Shown one piece after another: positions 1 to 7,545 of a stretch of 24,809 nucleotides of DNA. A program made the position numbers and the translations under genes. The DNA comes from Lachnospiraceae bacterium (GTDB lineage: Bacteria > Bacillota_A > Clostridia > Lachnospirales > Lachnospiraceae). Below the pieces are notes generated by a model. That model saw only the letters and a list, made by a program, of their open reading frames with translations. It did not search any database and was not told the origin of the DNA. Every line of letters starts with the position of its first letter. Within the stretch, counting starts at the first letter, position 1. Location: contig JAGADM010000087.1 in the NCBI GenBank assembly GCA_017613595.1, positions 1 through 24,809 of the forward strand. Direction: 5' to 3'.

Positions 1-1
1 C

Positions 2-646
2 ATTTCGATGAAGCGTAACGACGACGGAAGCTACGGTTTCCTTGAGATCATTACTCCCGCAGCGAAGGGTATGTTGTGCGCACTGTTCATCGGTATCTTC
101 ACCGTGATCTTCGCAACGGCGGACTTCAACAGCGGCTACATTAAAAACTACGGCGGCGCGGTCAAACACCGCTGGCACATGACAATTGCCAAGGGCACGG
201 CCGTGTTTTCCTACACCGTAATGTTCTTCGTGCTGTTCATCTTAAGTTCATGTCTCGGGGTATTCCTCGGCGGACATAAGCTGGTCATGGATCCGGCCGG
301 TAAAATCTTCGAAGTATTGTGCATTCAGGGACTTCTGCATGTGGTGTTCGGATGGGTTATCATGGGCATCTGCCTGATTATAAGAAATAACCTGATCAGC
401 ATGATCATTACCTGCTGCGTTTCCCTTCACGTTTTCGCCGCACTTTACAGTTTCGCGGACAAAGGACTCAAGGAACTCGGATGGAAAGACGCGAATATCC
501 TGAACTACACGGTCAGCGGACGCATCATGAAGTACGGCATGGATAGTTCGAAAATACTTGGCTCTACTGTTGTAGTAGCAGCGGCATTTGCCGTGGCGTC
601 CTTCCTGATCAGCAGCCTCTGGCTTACGAAGAAAGACCTTGTATAA
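2..646 (+). CDS. ABC-2 type permease, lantibiotic/bacitracin immunity type (5' end outside window)
   Basis: Integral membrane subunit of an ABC transporter of the ABC-2 superfamily, the kind found in peptide-antibiotic immunity and bacitracin-efflux cassettes. The frame is open to the left edge, so the N-terminus with the first membrane helix is probably missing; the first visible ATG (position 8) is followed at once by mid-protein sequence. The visible part has about five hydrophobic segments and the family hallmark ATADFNSGYIKNYGGA followed by a basic stretch, matching the usual 'DfssGtIKN' region after the second helix. It ends 18 bases before a sensor kinase gene, and AAGGAG for that gene overlaps its stop. 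The usual partners, an ATPase and a response regulator, would lie upstream outside the window. The family call is from motif and context; the substrate cannot be read. Confidence 0.72.
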   Translation: MSMKRNDDGSYGFLEIITPAAKGMLCALFIGIFTVIFATADFNSGYIKNYGGAVKHRWHMTIAKGTAVFSYTVMFFVLFILSSCLGVFLGGHKLVMDPAGKIFEVLCIQGLLHVVFGWVIMGICLIIRNNLISMIITCCVSLHVFAALYSFADKGLKELGWKDANILNYTVSGRIMKYGMDSSKILGSTVVVAAAFAVASFLISSLWLTKKDLV

Positions 647-664
647 AGGAGCATATAAAGCGAT

Positions 665-1576
665 ATGATAGGGATTATTATCGCGCTCGCAATCGCGCTG
701 ATTGCGGAAACAATCTGGTTATTCACTCTGTGGCGGCAGCATCTTAAGATCTGCCGCCAGCTTCGGTTTGTCCGGGAGGAGGATTCCGGTCTTCTGGTGT
801 CCGTCAACATGGAACTTCTCGGCGAGCTGAAACTCGCGGAGGAGATTAACCGTACGCTTGAGGATGTCCGGGAGCGGAAGCATGCCCTTTCGGAAAAGGA
901 GAAACTGATTGCGGACGTATACGCGAATCTTTCACACGACATCCGGACCCCGCTCACCTCGCTCGACGGATATGTGCAGCTTCTCTGCGAAGCGAAGTCG
1001 CCTGAGGATCAGGAACGCTACACGGCGGTGATCCGCGAACGAATCGATACTTTGAAGGAACTGCTAGAGGATCTCTTCACCTTTACGAAACTGAAGAACG
1101 GCAAATACGAGCCCGAGCTCTCCGTGTTCTCCCTTCGGAGCGTTGTCGCGGAGACCGTGCTTTCGTATTATGACACCTGGCAGCAGACCGGCGTGAATCC
1201 CGAGATTGATCTGACGGAGGAAGTGCTTCCGGTCAACGCGAACGAGCTGGCGGTGAAACGTATCCTGCAGAATATTACGAAGAACGCGGTTGTTCACGGT
1301 TATCAGAAGATCTCCATCAGACTCCGCAGGCAGGATGAGAAGACGGCGGAGATTACGGTCTCCAATCCGGTGGAGCATCCGGAGGACATTCAGGTTGAGC
1401 GCATATTCGACCAGTTTTATACGATGGACCGTTTCCACAGGCAGGCGTCGAGCGGCCTCGGACTGGCGATCGCCAAGGAGTTTACGGAGCGGTTCGGCGG
1501 AACGATCGAAGCGGACCTTACCGACAGCATTTTTTCCATCACGGTGCGGCTTCCGATCGCGGAACAGACAATCTAG
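665..1576 (+). CDS. Sensor histidine kinase, immunity/antibiotic-response type
   Basis: A 303-residue membrane histidine kinase. One N-terminal membrane helix (about residues 2-22) is followed by a short coiled linker, an H-box with SHDIRTPLTSL (phospho-acceptor His91), an N-box QNITKNAVVHGY (Asn203/207) and a G2 box SGLGLAIAKEF (about 263-273). The classical DxGxG of the G1 box is absent: this stretch reads VSNPV followed by RIFDQFYTMD, as is common in the kinases that accompany lantibiotic and bacitracin transporters. There is no extracellular sensor loop, so it probably senses within the membrane or through its transporter. It directly follows the ABC-2 permease gene (AAGGAG, 13-base spacing), and the operon ends with a terminator 35 bases downstream. 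The cognate response regulator is not in the window. Kinase identity is firm; the stimulus is inferred from context. Confidence 0.88.
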   Translation: MIGIIIALAIALIAETIWLFTLWRQHLKICRQLRFVREEDSGLLVSVNMELLGELKLAEEINRTLEDVRERKHALSEKEKLIADVYANLSHDIRTPLTSLDGYVQLLCEAKSPEDQERYTAVIRERIDTLKELLEDLFTFTKLKNGKYEPELSVFSLRSVVAETVLSYYDTWQQTGVNPEIDLTEEVLPVNANELAVKRILQNITKNAVVHGYQKISIRLRRQDEKTAEITVSNPVEHPEDIQVERIFDQFYTMDRFHRQASSGLGLAIAKEFTERFGGTIEADLTDSIFSITVRLPIAEQTI

Positions 1577-1610
1577 GGCGAATCGAAACAGATGAACGAA
1601 GACAGTATAG

Positions 1611-1640
1611 AACCGGCAGAGCAGTCTGCCGGTTTTTCTG
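1611..1640 (+). terminator. Intrinsic terminator of permease-kinase operon
   Basis: A perfect 10-bp stem (AACCGGCAGA with TCTGCCGGTT) around the loop GCAG is followed by T-rich sequence. It lies 35 bases after the kinase stop. Confidence 0.9.
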
Positions 1641-1731
1641 TACCCGGAAAACGGAACCGCGCGGCCTTTCGGAAAATGAGAACCGCTTTAAAAAGAAATG
1701 ATTAACGGACAATATGAGAAAAGGATAACTC

Positions 1732-1760
1732 TTGACATAGTATTGAAAACTATGTATAAT
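1732..1760 (+). promoter_or_regulatory. Near-consensus sigma-A promoter of the degV gene
   Basis: TTGACA (1732-1737) and TATAAT (1755-1760) are separated by exactly 17 bp. Both hexamers match consensus, which predicts a strong housekeeping promoter. The spacer is almost entirely a palindrome, listed separately, so the promoter is probably held down by a repressor. Confidence 0.9.
1735..1755. promoter_or_regulatory. Putative repressor operator inside the promoter spacer
   Basis: A 7-bp inverted repeat, ACATAGT (1735-1741) and ACTATGT (1749-1755), is spaced by ATTGAAA. It runs from the end of the -35 to the first base of the -10, where a bound dimer would block RNA polymerase. The half-site does not identify a regulator family with confidence; PadR-like and other winged-helix repressors use comparable sites. 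No obvious repressor gene is adjacent. Confidence 0.6.
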
Positions 1761-1797
1761 CGAAACAAGAACGATAAACTTGGAGGAGGTTATCCGC

Positions 1798-2796
1798 ATG
1801 TTTCACATTATCGTAGATTCCGGGGGCAATATCCCCGCACAGCTGGCAGCAAAATATCAGATTGAGGTTTTATCCTTTGTTAACTATATAGACGGCGGCG
1901 TTAAGCAGATTTGCTACGAACCGGGCCTTACGCCCAACCAGGAGCGTATCCGCGGAAAGGATTTCTATGACCGTATCCGCGCCGGTATGCCCGTGAAGAC
2001 CGGCCTCATCAGTACCGGTGAGTTCATGGAAGCATTCGGACGCGCTATGGATGCGGGAGAGGATGTCCTTTATATCGGAATCAGCTCCGGTATCAGCGGA
2101 ACGTTCAATTCGGCATTTATTGCCGCGAGAGACGTAACGGAGGAACGCGAAGACGGCCGTGTTATCCGCACCGTCGATACGAAGAACGCATCGCTTGCCG
2201 CGGGTATCCTTGCCATTTACGCGGCTGAGATGAGAGATAAGAACATGAGTGTTAATGAAACCGCCGACGCGATCGAAGACCTGGCGGCAGGAATGAACGG
2301 TATCTTTACCGTCGGCGATCTGAAATATCTGAGCAGAACCGGCCGTATTTCGAAAGCATCCGCACTGATCGGAAACACGCTGAGCATCAAGCCGATTCTC
2401 AGAGGCGACAGCGAAGGCCATATCGTCGCATTCAGAAAGTGCCGCGGCCGTAAGGCGGCAATCAGCGATCTGATTGACCTTTTATGCGACAACATTATCG
2501 ATCCCGAGAGCCAGATCATCGGCATCGCTCACGCGGACGCCTATGAGGAGTCCCTTGAAGTCATGAACCGCATCACCGAGAGAATAAAGGTCCGCGGCTT
2601 TATCAATACCACCTATGACATGTGTACGGGAAGCCATGCCGGTCCCGATACGATCGCTCTTTTCTTCATCGGAAAGGACCGCGAGCTGAACAGCGCGCCC
2701 GAAGGGATCGCACGGAGCATCCAGAACCGGATCCGGGGTCATCTGGACCGGATTCTTACGCCGGAGCGTGTCACCGCGAAAAGCCGTCTTCAGTGA
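1798..2796 (+). CDS. DegV family protein (fatty-acid binding, FakB-like)
   Basis: A cytosolic 332-residue protein of the DegV family. Characterised members (FakB) bind a fatty acid and present it to the kinase FakA for phosphorylation and entry into phospholipid synthesis. Family signs are the N-terminal IIVDSGGNIP (the usual 'DSt..l'), the KTGLISTGEFMEAF block and ISSGISGTFNSA, and the late SHAGPDTIALFF block near the C-terminus. The start is the ATG at 1798, with GGAGGAGG eight bases upstream; a TTG at 1780 in the same frame would put the ribosome site inside the gene. At 332 residues it is somewhat longer than the usual 280-290. It is a single gene behind a strong, palindrome-bearing promoter. 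The lipid ligand and partner kinase cannot be seen here. Confidence 0.9.
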   Translation: MFHIIVDSGGNIPAQLAAKYQIEVLSFVNYIDGGVKQICYEPGLTPNQERIRGKDFYDRIRAGMPVKTGLISTGEFMEAFGRAMDAGEDVLYIGISSGISGTFNSAFIAARDVTEEREDGRVIRTVDTKNASLAAGILAIYAAEMRDKNMSVNETADAIEDLAAGMNGIFTVGDLKYLSRTGRISKASALIGNTLSIKPILRGDSEGHIVAFRKCRGRKAAISDLIDLLCDNIIDPESQIIGIAHADAYEESLEVMNRITERIKVRGFINTTYDMCTGSHAGPDTIALFFIGKDRELNSAPEGIARSIQNRIRGHLDRILTPERVTAKSRLQ

Positions 2797-2883
2797 TAAA
2801 AACCTTATAATCGCACCTCCCGGGGCGGAAAATGGCTGTTTTTCTGTCATAATCCGTCCGTAACCCCGCAGGGAAATAACTGC

Positions 2884-2912
2884 TTGCCACCCTATGCCGA
2901 TTCTTTTATAAT
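2884..2912 (+). promoter_or_regulatory. Sigma-A promoter for DUF4230 gene
   Basis: TTGCCA (2884-2889) and TATAAT (2907-2912) are spaced by 17 bp, about 100 bases upstream of the DUF4230 start. This implies a leader of roughly 95 bases, in which I see no clear structure. Confidence 0.75.
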
Positions 2913-3014
2913 AAACTTGTGAGGCATGGATCCGGCATTGCGGCCGGAAACGTAAGTTGAGAACTTGGGTTATACGGCGGGATATCTCCCGCGATCGATT
3001 ACAGGAGGTTGTAA

Positions 3015-3644
3015 ATGAAGAAAGTTTCGATCATAATCGCGGCGCTTGTTATCTGCATTGCGGGCGGCGCATTTGCCGGAGCCAAATGGGCAGGGCGCAA
3101 CAAGAAGACGCTTCTTGAGAAGGTTTCCGAAGCGGTGACCGAGAAATCTTCGATCGATGTCAAGACGATCGAAGAGATCCTGCAGCCGGCGGGCGACTTG
3201 ATCACGCAGCGTTATTACTATACCGATGTTGACACCTTTGAAAACTATAAGGAACTGCTCGGAGCGAAGCTTCCGCTGACGACCGACAAGGTAGTATTTA
3301 CCTATAAGGGCGTGATCAGTGCGGGCATCGTTCTTTCGAAGGTCACTTTTGAGGTTGACAATGAAGCGCAGAAGATTTTCGTAACACTGCCGCAGGCGTT
3401 CATCGTTTCGCATGAGATCGACGAGAACAGCTTTACCGCATATGAGATTAAGAATTCCATCTTTACCGAGACGAAGATCCAAGAATATTCTTCGCTGATG
3501 GGAAGCCTGAAGCGCAAGAAGGAAGCCGATCTTTTGAAGGACCAGGATTTTCTTGACCGCGCAATCAAAGAGGCCAAGAATGTCATTACGACCTTCTTGA
3601 AGGCGGCATCCGTTACGGCGGATTATACGATTGAATTTAAGTAG
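3015..3644 (+). CDS. DUF4230 domain-containing envelope protein
   Basis: A 209-residue protein with an N-terminal hydrophobic segment (about residues 4-24, KKVSIIIAALVICIAGGAFAGAKWA) that is a signal peptide or membrane anchor, followed by a soluble extracytoplasmic domain. The domain matches the DUF4230 pattern: the YYYTDVDTFEN block, a beta-rich stretch FTYKGVISAGIVLSKVTFEV, then VTLPQAFIVSHEIDENSFTAYEIKNSIF. The family is widespread in Firmicutes and Bacteroidetes, and I know of no established biochemical function. The ATG has AGGAGG six bases upstream. It is a single gene with its own promoter and a terminator directly after the stop. Confidence 0.8.
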   Translation: MKKVSIIIAALVICIAGGAFAGAKWAGRNKKTLLEKVSEAVTEKSSIDVKTIEEILQPAGDLITQRYYYTDVDTFENYKELLGAKLPLTTDKVVFTYKGVISAGIVLSKVTFEVDNEAQKIFVTLPQAFIVSHEIDENSFTAYEIKNSIFTETKIQEYSSLMGSLKRKKEADLLKDQDFLDRAIKEAKNVITTFLKAASVTADYTIEFK

Positions 3645-3654
3645 AATACCAAAT

Positions 3655-3685
3655 GCCTCCGGTTTACGCCGGAGGTGTTTCTTTT
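3655..3685 (+). terminator. Intrinsic terminator after DUF4230 gene
   Basis: CCTCCGG (3656-3662) pairs with CCGGAGG (3669-3675) around TTTACG, with G-T pairs extending the base, and a T-rich tail follows. It lies between the DUF4230 stop and the next gene. Confidence 0.85.
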
Positions 3686-3709
3686 CGGGGAGCTGAGGGG
3701 GATACGACA

Positions 3710-4912
3710 ATGTATAAGATACGGACGAACAGGGAGGAGAACACGATTCTGATTCCTGCGACGTTAGACAGCCATTTTCCGCTGATCAGATATATGTTCT
3801 GGAGCAAAGGGTACCGCGTGGTTCCGCTCCGGGATAAGGATGAGTTTGCGGTGCGTGAGGAAGGACTCAAATACGCCAACCACGATATCTGTTATCCGTT
3901 TATTCTGATGACCGGGCAGGTCGTGAAGGCGCTTCGGAGCGGCCGTTACGACCCGAAGAAGACGTTCATTCTGATGCCTACCGCCGGAGACGCGTGCCGC
4001 GGCGCCTGTTATATCGGACTGATGCAGCGGTCGCTTCATCGCGCGCATTTCGACGATACGAAGGTAATGACGATCAATGTGCGCCACGTGTGTGATGAGA
4101 TCAGCCTTAAGATTTCGCTCGGAACGGCAATCCGCGGACTGTTCGGAATGTATTACGGCGATATGCTGATGCTTCTTGCGAATCAGACCCGTCCGTATGA
4201 AGTCCGCAAGGGTGAGACGGACCGGCTGTTCCGTAAATGGACCAGGCGAGTTGCGTCGGATATCCGTCTTGCGAAGCATCTGACGCTTCGTTCGATGAAG
4301 AAGAATTTCGAGCGGATGGCGCAGGATTTCAAAAAGATCGAGCGGACCGGTGAGAAGAAAAAAGTTGTCGGGATCGTTGCGGAGTTTTACGAGAAATACT
4401 GCGCGCTCGGCAACTGGGATATTGTGAAGTTCTTAGAGGACAACGGCTGTGAAGCGCATGTCAACGGGCTTTCCTGGTATATGCTTTATTATGTGGATTC
4501 CCATAAGCCGGATAAGTTGAATCCGGAGCGGATCGCCTTTGAGGCGGCCAAGAAGCTGATGATCCATGTGCAGGACAGCATGATTGAAACAATGCGGCGG
4601 AACGGTTTTCACTGTCTCAGCCGCTATGAGACGATGGATGTCAACTCACGCAAGCTTGTGACGCATAATCTGACGGTCGGAGACGGCTGGCTTCTCGGCG
4701 CGGAGGCCGTGGACTACTGCCGCCACGGAATCAATCGTATCTTATGTATCGCTCCGTTCGGATGTATGGCAAATGTGTGTGCCGGCCGCGGCGTATACCC
4801 GCGCATCCGAAGAGCCTATCCGAAGGCCTCGCTCGTTGTTGTTGAGCCCGACTCAAGCGGCTCGAAACTGAATTACTACAACCGCGTGCGGATGCTGATC
4901 GATCAGATGTGA
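3710..4912 (+). CDS. 2-hydroxyacyl-CoA dehydratase/activase-related protein (DUF2229-type), stand-alone
   Basis: A 400-residue cytosolic protein resembling the C-terminal part of the large (about 1,400-residue) clostridial relatives of the 2-hydroxyglutaryl-CoA dehydratase activator HgdC. Cysteine motifs typical of this family are visible: HDICYPFIL, PTAGDACRGACYIGL and, near the end, IAPFGCMANVCAGRGVYP followed by an acidic 'VVEPDSSGSKLNYYNR' block. They could hold an iron-sulfur cluster. The ATPase (BadF/HgdC) domain normally fused upstream is absent, so a separately encoded activase would have to act with it. The start is the ATG at 3710, with GAGGGGG upstream; an earlier in-frame ATG at 3653 lies inside the preceding terminator. 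The reaction is unknown. Family placement comes from motifs recalled by eye. Confidence 0.72.
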   Translation: MYKIRTNREENTILIPATLDSHFPLIRYMFWSKGYRVVPLRDKDEFAVREEGLKYANHDICYPFILMTGQVVKALRSGRYDPKKTFILMPTAGDACRGACYIGLMQRSLHRAHFDDTKVMTINVRHVCDEISLKISLGTAIRGLFGMYYGDMLMLLANQTRPYEVRKGETDRLFRKWTRRVASDIRLAKHLTLRSMKKNFERMAQDFKKIERTGEKKKVVGIVAEFYEKYCALGNWDIVKFLEDNGCEAHVNGLSWYMLYYVDSHKPDKLNPERIAFEAAKKLMIHVQDSMIETMRRNGFHCLSRYETMDVNSRKLVTHNLTVGDGWLLGAEAVDYCRHGINRILCIAPFGCMANVCAGRGVYPRIRRAYPKASLVVVEPDSSGSKLNYYNRVRMLIDQM

Positions 4913-4918
4913 CGGGAC

Positions 4919-4936
4919 CTCCCGCGCGAGCGGGAG
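4919..4936 (+). other. Perfect hairpin without T-tract
   Basis: CTCCCGC (4919-4925) pairs with GCGGGAG (4930-4936) around the stable tetraloop GCGA, seven bases after the preceding stop. No T-run follows, so it is a poor intrinsic terminator. It could protect an mRNA 3' end. Confidence 0.5.
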
Positions 4937-4948
4937 AGTAAGTTCCGC

Positions 4949-4976
4949 TTGACATTTTCCGTTTTTTCGGTAAGAT
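4949..4976 (+). promoter_or_regulatory. Promoter of tRNA-Ala(GGC)
   Basis: TTGACA (4949-4954) is followed after 16 bp by TAAGAT (4971-4976). It sits about 57 bases upstream of the mature tRNA. The -35 is consensus; the exact -10 is less certain. Confidence 0.6.
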
Positions 4977-5033
4977 AAACCTGTGAGTAATAAGGATTCC
5001 CGCTGTTTCGCAGGCGGCCTTCTTACGATACCC

Positions 5034-5106
5034 GGGGCATTAGCGCAGTTGGGAGCGCACAACACTGGCAGTGTTGGGGTCAGGGGTTCAAGTCCCCTAT
5101 GCTCCA
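5034..5106 (+). tRNA. tRNA-Ala (anticodon GGC)
   Basis: A complete 73-base cloverleaf: acceptor GGGGCAT with ATGCTCC, D stem GCGC/GCGC, anticodon stem CAACA/TGTTG with loop CTGGCAG (anticodon GGC at 5067-5069), T arm AGGGG-TTCAAGT-CCCCT. The G3-U70 pair, the alanine identity element, is present. The discriminator is A73 and CCA is not encoded (TTG follows), so the tail must be added enzymatically. The D stem is GCGC rather than the usual GCTC/GAGC. Confidence 0.96.
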
Positions 5107-5116
5107 TTGTGGCAGG

Positions 5117-5155
5117 ATCCGAACCGTTTTCCGACGGTTCGGATTTTTGCTTTTT
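5117..5155 (+). terminator. Intrinsic terminator of tRNA-Ala(GGC)
   Basis: A perfect 10-bp stem, ATCCGAACCG (5117-5126) with CGGTTCGGAT (5135-5144), is followed by TTTTGCTTTTT. It starts 11 bases after the tRNA. Confidence 0.93.
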
Positions 5156-5192
5156 ACGGCGGAGACGGTTTCGAAAAACAGAGATGAGAGTC

Positions 5193-5221
5193 TTTACATT
5201 TGCCGTAAAATGATTTACTAT
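5193..5221 (+). promoter_or_regulatory. Promoter of PPi-phosphofructokinase gene
   Basis: TTTACA (5193-5198) and TACTAT (5216-5221) are spaced by 17 bp, about 50 bases upstream of the start codon. This is a plausible sigma-A promoter directly after the tRNA terminator. Confidence 0.7.
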
Positions 5222-5269
5222 ATACATCAAATGGGCTTTCCCCAAAATCACCTAAAAAGGAGTAGGAAT

Positions 5270-6928
5270 ATGAATCTTTCACCTCTGCAAAAAGCGAGAT
5301 ACGAGTATCAGCCGAAGCTTCCCGGGATGCTCAGAAACGGCATCGCAGACATCTGCGTTAAGGAAGGTAAGGCAACTAAGAGCGTAGCGGATCAGGACAA
5401 GATTAAGGCTCTGTTCCCGAACACCTACGGCAAGAAGGAAATCACGTTCGTTAAGGGCGCGAATACATCACAGGCTAAGAAGCAGGTTGTCGGCGTTATC
5501 CTTTCCGGCGGACAGGCACCCGGCGGACACAACGTTGTATGCGGTCTTTACGATGCCCTTAAGGCAACCGACAAGAACAATGTTCTCCTTGGTTTCAAGG
5601 GCGGTCCGAGCGGACTTCTTGACGACGATTATGTAAAGTTTACCGACAAGATTATTGACGCGTACCGCAACACCGGCGGTTTCGATATCATCGGTTCCGG
5701 CCGTACCAAGCTCGAGACCGAGGAGCAGTTTGCAATCGTTGAGAAGGTTGCGAAGAAGCACGGACTTACCGCCATCGTTATCATCGGCGGTGACGATTCC
5801 AACATGAACGCAGCCGTACTTGCCGAGTACATGGCAGCGAAGAAGACCGGCGTACAGGTTATCGGATGCCCGAAGACCATCGATGGTGACCTTAAGAACG
5901 AGGACATTGAGGCCTCCTTCGGTTTCGATACCGCTACGAAGACCTACAGCGAATTGATCGGTAACATCGAGCGTGACGCGAACTCCGCGAAGAAGTACTG
6001 GCACTTCATCAAGGTTATGGGACGTTCCGCTTCCCATGTTGCCCTTGAGTGCGCGCTTGAGACCCAGCCCAACATTTGCCTGATCGGTGAGGAAGTTGCC
6101 GCTAAGAAGATGTCTCTTGCACAGATCACCAAGTACATTGCCGATGCAGTTGAGACCCGTGGTAACAACGGCGAGAACTTCGGCGTTGCGATCATCCCCG
6201 AGGGTATCGTTGAGTTCGTTCCCGAGTTCTCCAAGCTGATTGCCGAGATCAACGAGCTCCTTGCAGGCGAGAAGACCGAGAAGTTCAACGCGCTTCCGGA
6301 TTGGAATTCCAAGTATGAATATATCAAGGCCGGCCTCACCAAGGCTTCCTTCAAGGTATTTGACATTCTTCCGCAGGGCATTCAGCAGCAGTTGTTCCTT
6401 GAGAGAGATCCTCACGGTAACGTACAGGTTTCCCTGATTGAGTCCGAGAAGCTCTTCTCCGAGATGGTTAAGACGGAGCTTGCAAAGAGAAAGAAAGCCG
6501 GCACCTATAAGGGCAAGTTCGGTACGCAGCATCACTTCTTCGGTTACGAAGGCCGTTGCGCTTTCCCGTCGAACTTCGATGCTGACTACTGCTACTCCCT
6601 CGGCTACAACGCTTTCATGCTGATCCAGTACGGTTACACCGGTTACCTTTCGAAGGTTAGCAACCTTTCGAAGCCTGCTGAAGAGTGGAAAGCAGGCGGC
6701 ATGCCGATCACGAAGATGATGAACATCGAGCGTCGTAACGGTAAGGACAAGCCCGTTATCCGTAAGGCTCTTGTAGAGCTTGACGGCAAGCCGTTCAAGT
6801 ACTTCGAAAAGCACCGTGAGGAGTGGGCCGTTAAGACCTGCTTCACCTATCCGGGTGCCATCCAGTACTACGGACCGGCTGAGGTTTGCGACCTGACCAC
6901 CAGAACGCTTGCTCTTGAGAAGGGCTGA
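5270..6928 (+). CDS. pfp: Pyrophosphate-fructose 6-phosphate 1-phosphotransferase (PPi-PFK, long form)
   Basis: A cytosolic glycolytic enzyme of 552 residues that reversibly phosphorylates fructose 6-phosphate using pyrophosphate (EC 2.7.1.90). PPi specificity shows in two places: GGDDSN (residues 173-178, with Asp176 where ATP enzymes have Gly) and PKTIDGD (201-207, with Lys202 where ATP enzymes have Gly; Asp205 is the catalytic base). Other family blocks are [14 protein letters not shown] (75-88), [10 protein letters not shown] (108-117) and KVMGRSASH (248-256). The length fits the long PFP class related to the plant beta subunit, not the 320-residue bacterial ATP-PFK. The start is the ATG at 5270 with AAGGAG upstream. 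The frame is open to 5099, but that would run through the tRNA terminator. It is monocistronic, with its own promoter and terminator. Codon use looks biased, consistent with high expression. Confidence 0.96.
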   Translation: MNLSPLQKARYEYQPKLPGMLRNGIADICVKEGKATKSVADQDKIKALFPNTYGKKEITFVKGANTSQAKKQVVGVILSGGQAPGGHNVVCGLYDALKATDKNNVLLGFKGGPSGLLDDDYVKFTDKIIDAYRNTGGFDIIGSGRTKLETEEQFAIVEKVAKKHGLTAIVIIGGDDSNMNAAVLAEYMAAKKTGVQVIGCPKTIDGDLKNEDIEASFGFDTATKTYSELIGNIERDANSAKKYWHFIKVMGRSASHVALECALETQPNICLIGEEVAAKKMSLAQITKYIADAVETRGNNGENFGVAIIPEGIVEFVPEFSKLIAEINELLAGEKTEKFNALPDWNSKYEYIKAGLTKASFKVFDILPQGIQQQLFLERDPHGNVQVSLIESEKLFSEMVKTELAKRKKAGTYKGKFGTQHHFFGYEGRCAFPSNFDADYCYSLGYNAFMLIQYGYTGYLSKVSNLSKPAEEWKAGGMPITKMMNIERRNGKDKPVIRKALVELDGKPFKYFEKHREEWAVKTCFTYPGAIQYYGPAEVCDLTTRTLALEKG

Positions 6929-6956
6929 TAGTTTTTCAATTAATATCGAGTTATCG

Positions 6957-6989
6957 AGGCGGGCTGATCGTTCAGCCCGTCTCTTTTTT
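6957..6989 (+). terminator. Intrinsic terminator of pfp
   Basis: GGGCTGA (6961-6967) pairs with TCAGCCC (6972-6978) around TCGT; AGGC/GTCT extends the base with one G-T pair, and CTTTTTT follows. Confidence 0.92.
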
Positions 6990-7480
6990 GTACCCTGCGA
7001 ACTGCCCGTTCAGCCGGCTGGTTTTTTACAGATGCGGGCTGAATTTGCAGCCCGCCCCGGTACTTGCGTGGGATGTGACGGGGCATCCACTGCAGTTTTT
7101 ATGGTGTTTGCCGACGCGGAGGGCGGTTTTTATGAATGTGTGGTACCTAATGGTTGATTTCTGCTGTTGAATACCACATTTTTGTTTCATTGAGGGTATT
7201 CAATCGTGCTTCTCTATACACATGATACCACGCTTCAGGAAGACATGAAAAAACTCTTTAAAACGAGGGTACCTTATCTCTCCAATTCAATCGATGGGTA
7301 CCACAAGAAGCTTTAAAAATGGCACCACTTTTCAAAAAACGCCCTTTGGTACCATGATTTCCTTGAAAAAAGAGAAAAACCCGGAGAGTGCCAGCTCGCA
7401 CCTGAAATTTCGGCCAAGAGTATAAAATTGCGTAAAAAACGGGTAGTATAGTCCATTTTTCTGCGGGAAGAAATGTGATA
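6990..7480. other. Gene-free interval with hairpins and clustered GGTACC-like motifs
   Basis: About 500 bases with no convincing gene on either strand. The left part holds a second hairpin, GCGGGCTG (7034-7041) with CAGCCCGC (7048-7055), whose arm repeats the pfp terminator, plus a small hairpin GGATG/CATCC near 7071-7088. The right part is A+T richer and carries four exact GGTACC hexamers (7142-7147, 7268-7273, 7297-7302, 7348-7353), the near match GGCACC (7321-7326), further TACCAC copies at 7172-7177 and 7226-7231, and an inverted repeat TTGAATACC/GGTATTCAA (7167-7175, 7195-7203). It may be a regulatory region for the exporter downstream, a small RNA or a decayed insertion. I see no clear promoter for the exporter. 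Confidence 0.5.
7167..7203. repeat. Inverted repeat TTGAATACC/GGTATTCAA
   Basis: Perfect 9-bp arms at 7167-7175 and 7195-7203 separated by 19 bases. The arms include the TACC motif that recurs through this gap. It has no T-tract after it, so it is not terminator-like; a protein site or RNA hairpin is possible. Confidence 0.65.
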
Positions 7481-7518
7481 TCATTCAGATGTATCATAGA
7501 TTGGGTTTCTCTAGGAAG

Positions 7519-7531
7519 GCCGCGCAGCGGC
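7519..7531 (+). promoter_or_regulatory. Hairpin abutting the exporter ribosome binding site
   Basis: GCCGC (7519-7523) and GCGGC (7527-7531) flank GCA and end one base before the Shine-Dalgarno GAAGGGA (7532-7538). It could modulate ribosome access, though it does not itself bury the site. Confidence 0.4.
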
Positions 7532-7545
7532 GAAGGGATAAGAAA

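Noticed and set aside
3653..3709. Upstream in-frame ATG of the activase-related gene
   Set aside because: It lies in the intrinsic terminator of the preceding gene, whereas the ATG at 3710 has a proper ribosome site.
5099..5269. Upstream extension of the pfp frame
   Set aside because: It runs through the tRNA 3' end, its terminator and the pfp promoter; the ATG at 5270 is preceded by AAGGAG and gives the family length.
5468..6814. Open frame of about 448 codons on the minus strand opposite pfp
   Set aside because: It is Leu/Val-rich, without a ribosome site or motif, and lies entirely opposite a conserved enzyme.
6909..7170. Small + strand frames after pfp
   Set aside because: They start inside pfp or its terminator and would need to be translated through the terminator hairpin; no ribosome site.
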